Positions 61,343 through 64,000 of a stretch of DNA of 64,000 nt are shown in pieces. Position numbers and translations under genes: made by a program. The notes below the pieces were generated by a model, which worked only from the letters and a program-made list of their open reading frames with translations, ran no database searches and was not told the origin of the DNA. How positions within the stretch are numbered: position 1 is the first letter of the stretch; every line of letters begins with the position of its first letter. The stretch lies in NCBI GenBank assembly GCA_019914995.1, contig CM034130.1:5766001-5830000 (forward strand). Reading direction: 5' to 3'. Origin of the DNA: Acanthochlamys bracteata (taxonomy: Eukaryota; Streptophyta; Magnoliopsida; Pandanales; Velloziaceae).

Positions 61343-64000
61343 ATGAAAATAATGGCGTTTTGGTTATTCATGGTTATAGGGTTTCATGCTTTTGTTGAAG
61401 GTACTCATCATGTTATGCATCTTAGCATGAAAGCTTCCGTTCCTTCAACGATGCTCGTCGGTCAATACAAGACCGGTTATCATTTCCAGCCTCCTAAGCA
61501 TTGGATCAATGGTACAACTTCAAATATCTTAATTCTCTTCTTTCTCCGTTCTAAAGTGTTTTTGTTTTGTTTTGTTTTTCTTCCTCCTCCTTCTTCTTCT
61601 TAATTTCTTCTTGTGCTGCTGTTTAATTACATTGCCTTTCAGAAAAGAAAGAAAAAAATATTCTTTTTCTGTCTGAAGATCTCAGTTTTTCTATCTCAAG
61701 GGGTTGTTTGATGAAAGAAGCAACTGGTTTAGTTCTTTTCTAATTTTACACCTACAACACTGTCTATGATTTCCTTTCTCATACCTAAACACGTAATCAT
61801 TTCAAATCTTCTTTTTTTTTTTTGGTGTTTTTCTTCTTGTAGCAAGAACAACAATAAAGACATTCATGGTGGTATGAATTAGAGCCAGAAATTGTTTTTT
61901 GTTTGTATCTATCAACCTTTTAATACTTAATTCGTTCTTTCCAAATTTATTTGTTTGCACTCATTTTTTATACTACACATGAACTGTCAAACTTTGATTA
62001 TTATCAACTTGCTTTTGGAAAAACGGATCCTTGATTATTTATAGTCTGCATCAATAACAGACACGCAAACCGTTAATAAACTAGTCTTCATCCTTGCTGG
62101 CCTCGCTTAGTAAACTTCCAGAAAGACATTAAAATCTTATCATTTCTTAATTAATTTATTTTAAAAGTCCATTAATCTACTACAAACATTGATCGCATCA
62201 TTCATCTTAATAACTCCAAATATCTACTTTTTTATATACGTTTCGTATCTCTTTTTTATATCCCCACATACTATTGTTCTGACTTTCTTCTTCTTTGCAT
62301 GTTATCTTATGACTTACTCATCTGGAATTAACAACTAGATCCAAATGGTAAGCTTTTAGTTTACTCTTCAATCTTGTTTTTATCCTAAAAAGGTTGAAAA
62401 TAGAGCTAATGAAGATTTCTAATCTGTGTAAAATTATGTTAAGGACCAATGTACTTCAAAGGAGTATACCATTTATTTTACCAATACAACCCGAAGAACT
62501 ACACGTGGGGGAACATTGTTTGGGCTCACTCAGTCTCAACGGATCTGGTTAACTGGAAGGCGCTCAAAATCGCGATCCGTCCGACCGGTCCTTACGACGT
62601 TAACGGATGCTGGTCAGGTTCTGCGACCATTCTCCCCGGCAACAAGCCGGTCATATTTTACACCGGTATCGACACGAAGAACCGTCAGGTGCAGAATGTT
62701 GCATTCCCGAAAAACATTTCTGACCCGTACTTGCAGGACTGGGTGAAGCCGGCTTTCAATCCTTTAATCCATCCCGTCGAGGGGATTAATGCTAGTCAGT
62801 TCCGTGACCCGACAACGGCATGGAAGGGTGCAGATGGACGCTGGCGTCTTGTTGTTGGCAGCGTGAGGAACAACCGTGGGATAGCCTACCTCTATCGGAG
62901 CAAGGATTTCGTGCACTGGGTTAAAGCGGAGCACCCGTTGCACACGTTGGCTGGTACCGGAATGTGGGAGTGCCCGGACTTCTACCCTGTTGCGGTGAAC
63001 GGGAAGGTCGGCATCGCCACTTCGTCGGTCGGTGACGGAGTGAAGCATGTGATGAAGGTGAGCTTAGCCACCACAACGTTCGACTCCTACACCATCGGAA
63101 AGTATGATGTTGAAGAGGATCGGTTTTTGCCGGAGACTGCTGTGGATAACAAGGCTGGTCTGAGGTATGATTGGGGAAACTACTACGCTTCGAAGACGTT
63201 CTTTGATCCTTCGACAAACAGAAGGATTCTCTGGGGCTGGTCGAATGAGTCTGATACAGTTAATGATGATGGTGCCAAGGGTTGGGCTGGAATTCAGGTA
63301 AAGCTCTTACACTTCTACTTATCATATTTGTCTATGCATTTACTTTCTTGCTTTGATCAACAGTTCCTGAATGTGAAAATTAATAGACAATTCCAAGGAA
63401 GATATGGCTCGATGAAAGTGGAGAGCAGTTGGTGCAATGGCCCGTAGACGAGCTTGAAACTCTTAGAGCGAAACAAGTTCAATTGACCAATGTGAAGGTT
63501 CTAAAAGGTAGATTGCATGAAGTGAGCGGAATCCTTGCTTCAAAGGTTTGAATTTCGTTTTTAATTTCTTGTGTATTTTGTCTTTGGTTGCATGTGTCTC
63601 ACGAATATGTCCCTAAAGTGTTGTTTTCAATGCTCTGGAAACAAAAGAAAACAGAAAGTGTCAGTATACATACATGACAATCAAGAAGATTCTGGTTTAG
63701 GGAAATATTCGTAAATGGTCAAAGCATGCAATAGGTAATAAGTTGATTTTCTTTTTCTCTTGCAGTTAATGACTTGCATTCCTTCATTCACAACATTAAT
63801 TCTCACTCGCTGTAGCCATAATAATAGCAATTTAGGCTTTATTGTAACTGTCAGCAGTCAGCAACACTAATATATTTGACTTCAACTTAAATCAAAGATC
63901 AATTTATTCTATTATGGATTAAGTACGTCTGTATTTTTGTAGGCTGATGTTGAGGTGAGTTTTGTAATACCAAGTCTGCAGAAAGCAGAAGACTATGATC
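61343..64000 (+). CDS. GH32 cell-wall invertase / fructan exohydrolase-like protein, copy 2 (3' partial)
   Basis: Exons are 61343-61511, 62339-62347, 62444-63297, 63387-63545 and 63943 to the window end; the C-terminal exons lie outside. Signal peptide: [20 protein letters not shown]. The catalytic triad is D57 (WINDPNGPM, DPN from the 9-base mini-exon), D181 (FRDPTTAW) and E235 (MWECPDF, the cell-wall type Pro). Several N-glycosylation sequons are present (NYT, NIS, NAS, NES). The position of cwINV1 Asp239 reads Ala268 and that of Lys242 reads Thr271 (SLATTT against SLDDTK), so sucrose may not be the main substrate. Exon sizes match copy 1 (9 and 159 bases are identical; 854 against 860). 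Codon use is more GC-rich than in copy 1. Upstream ATG 61277 is in frame; 61343 gives a cleaner signal peptide. Confidence 0.93.

Noticed and set aside
62921-63217. Minus-strand frames opposite GH32 copy 2
   Set aside because: Antisense shadows of the large GC-richer exon 3.
1-64000. CRISPR arrays, operons, tRNA or rRNA genes
   Set aside because: I looked for regularly spaced repeats and for tRNA-like arms and saw none. The window is eukaryotic nuclear DNA with spliced genes.

Overview
This is nuclear DNA from a flowering plant, most likely a core eudicot. It has AT-rich intergenic DNA, short exons with GT-AG introns, decayed LTR elements and many small DNA-transposon remnants. All gene calls come from conceptual translation by eye and family knowledge; no database was searched. 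I could not name the species.

Layout. The first 35 kb is relatively gene-rich: snRNP core protein SmD2 (1190-4281, +), an IF1-like mitochondrial protein with a C-terminal membrane segment, At2g27730 type (8148-11561, +), a 91-residue tail-anchored-type protein (12477-13582, -), a soluble IF1-type ATP synthase inhibitor (21699-22066, -, 3' end unsettled), an MMTAG2-domain protein (27941-30332, +) and a CRIB-RhoGAP regulator of ROP GTPases (31573-34517, -). A decayed Ty1/copia element (22493-27418, -) lies between the ATPase inhibitor and the MMTAG2 gene. Intron 1 of SmD2 carries an old non-autonomous LTR element.

From about 35 to 44 kb the window is repeat-rich: hAT-like and PIF/Harbinger-like MITEs and an internally shortened copia relic. 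A short open frame at 43216-43371 could encode a small secreted peptide. Two glycoside hydrolase family 32 genes follow in the same orientation, at 44231-47356 (complete, 595 aa) and 61343 to the window end (partial). Both keep the 9-base DPN mini-exon typical of plant invertases. The 14 kb between them holds a minus-strand Ty3/gypsy relic with a TRIM element nested in it, a plus-strand Ty3/gypsy relic, and a GC-richer stretch that may be organellar DNA.

How the genes relate. The two GH32 genes look like a tandem duplication pushed apart by retrotransposons. By eye, both lack the Asp (Asp239 in Arabidopsis cwINV1) that favours sucrose over fructan, so 'cell-wall invertase' may be the wrong functional label. 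The two IF1-like genes share a core motif and the same phase-0 intron position and are probably paralogues. The remaining genes are housekeeping or signalling genes with no evident link to each other.
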